Of a stretch of 64,000 nucleotides of DNA, positions 63,791-64,000 are shown in pieces (within the stretch, counting starts at the first letter, position 1; every line of letters begins with the position of its first letter). The DNA is from Xylona heveae TC161 (Eukaryota; Ascomycota; Xylonomycetes; Xylonales; Xylonaceae). A program made the translations under genes and the position numbers. Under the pieces are notes generated by a model that did not search any database, was not told where the DNA came from, and saw only the letters and a list, made by a program, of their open reading frames with translations. The stretch spans positions 3,023,076 to 3,087,075 of the forward strand of contig NW_017264194.1 of NCBI RefSeq assembly GCF_001619985.1, written 5' to 3'.

Positions 63791-64000
63791 ATCAAACCAT
63801 AGTTTAATTTGTTACTGCAGTAAGAAATTACTGTAGTTGGACAAATATCAAACCATGGTTTAATTTGTCACTGTAGTGAGAAATTACTGTAGTTGGATGA
63901 ATGTCAACTGTAGTTTAATATGACTATTTTGTTACCACAGTGAGAAAATACTGTAGTTGGATGAATATCAACTGTAGTTTAATATGACTATTTTGTCACC
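63791..64000. repeat. Tandem repeats 3' of pol
   Basis: At least four units beginning ATCAAACCAT or GTCAACTGTAG, spaced 56, 56 and 64 nt, each with TTTAATTTG or TTTAATATG and ACTGTAGTTGGA. The array runs off the window. It lies between integrase and the expected 3' LTR. Confidence 0.75.

Larger units (their letters stand above)
57604..64000 (+). mobile_element. Decayed Ty3/Gypsy LTR retrotransposon (right end outside window)
   Basis: Order of remnants on the plus strand: LTR, gag with zinc knuckle, aspartic protease, reverse transcriptase, RNase H, integrase. RNase H before integrase and the RT wording (MPFGLTNALATFQ, YLDNIIVY where YLDD is usual) place it in Ty3/Gypsy. Dozens of TAG, TAA and TGA codons interrupt every domain and CpG is absent, so it is inactive. 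The 3' LTR is not in the window. Confidence 0.9.

Noticed and set aside
1-64000. tRNA genes, rRNA, CRISPR arrays
   Set aside because: No cloverleaf with A and B boxes, no rRNA-like blocks and no spaced repeats were noticed; CRISPR is not expected in a fungus.

Overview
The window is chromosomal DNA of a filamentous ascomycete, most likely a eurotialean (Aspergillus/Penicillium type). The genes carry many short introns (mostly 45-80 nt, GT...AG), intergenic DNA is rich in TACCTACC and TACGGAGTA motifs, and the predicted proteins fit families typical of that order. All exon models were built by eye from splice signals, reading phase and protein-family continuity.

Left part (1-25 kb): a low-complexity Ser/Thr/Gly-rich protein; an unusual 882-residue membrane protein that joins a fungal rhodopsin-like seven-helix domain to an L-fucose-permease-type MFS carrier; mitochondrial FAD glycerol-3-phosphate dehydrogenase (GUT2); a hexose transporter behind a very long upstream region; a secreted amidase; a second, stand-alone rhodopsin-like membrane protein; and an intergenic stretch with a tandemly repeated, apparently covarying stem structure.

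Centre (25.3-50.8 kb): a nicotinate (vitamin B3) catabolic cluster. Eight of the eleven hxn genes known from Aspergillus nidulans are recognisable: hxnS, hxnT, hxnR, hxnW, hxnM, hxnX, hxnN and hxnV. As described in A. nidulans (recalled, not looked up), HxnS makes 6-hydroxynicotinate, HxnX makes 2,5-dihydroxypyridine, HxnV makes trihydroxypyridine, HxnT and HxnW reduce and re-oxidise the ring to a cyclic imide, HxnM opens it, HxnN deamidates the product to 2-hydroxyglutarate, and HxnR activates the genes. hxnP, hxnZ (transporters) and hxnY are not in the window. An unrelated gene with a STAND-type N-terminus and an Arg/Ser/Glu-rich C-terminus sits between hxnN and hxnV.

Right part (51-57 kb): accessory genes, namely an SRPK-like kinase, a secreted protein with an in-frame TAG or a weak intron, and a small conserved protein. 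From about 57.25 kb to the window end lies a CpG-free tract holding a decayed Ty3/Gypsy LTR retrotransposon (gag, protease, RT, RNase H and integrase remnants) that runs out of the window.
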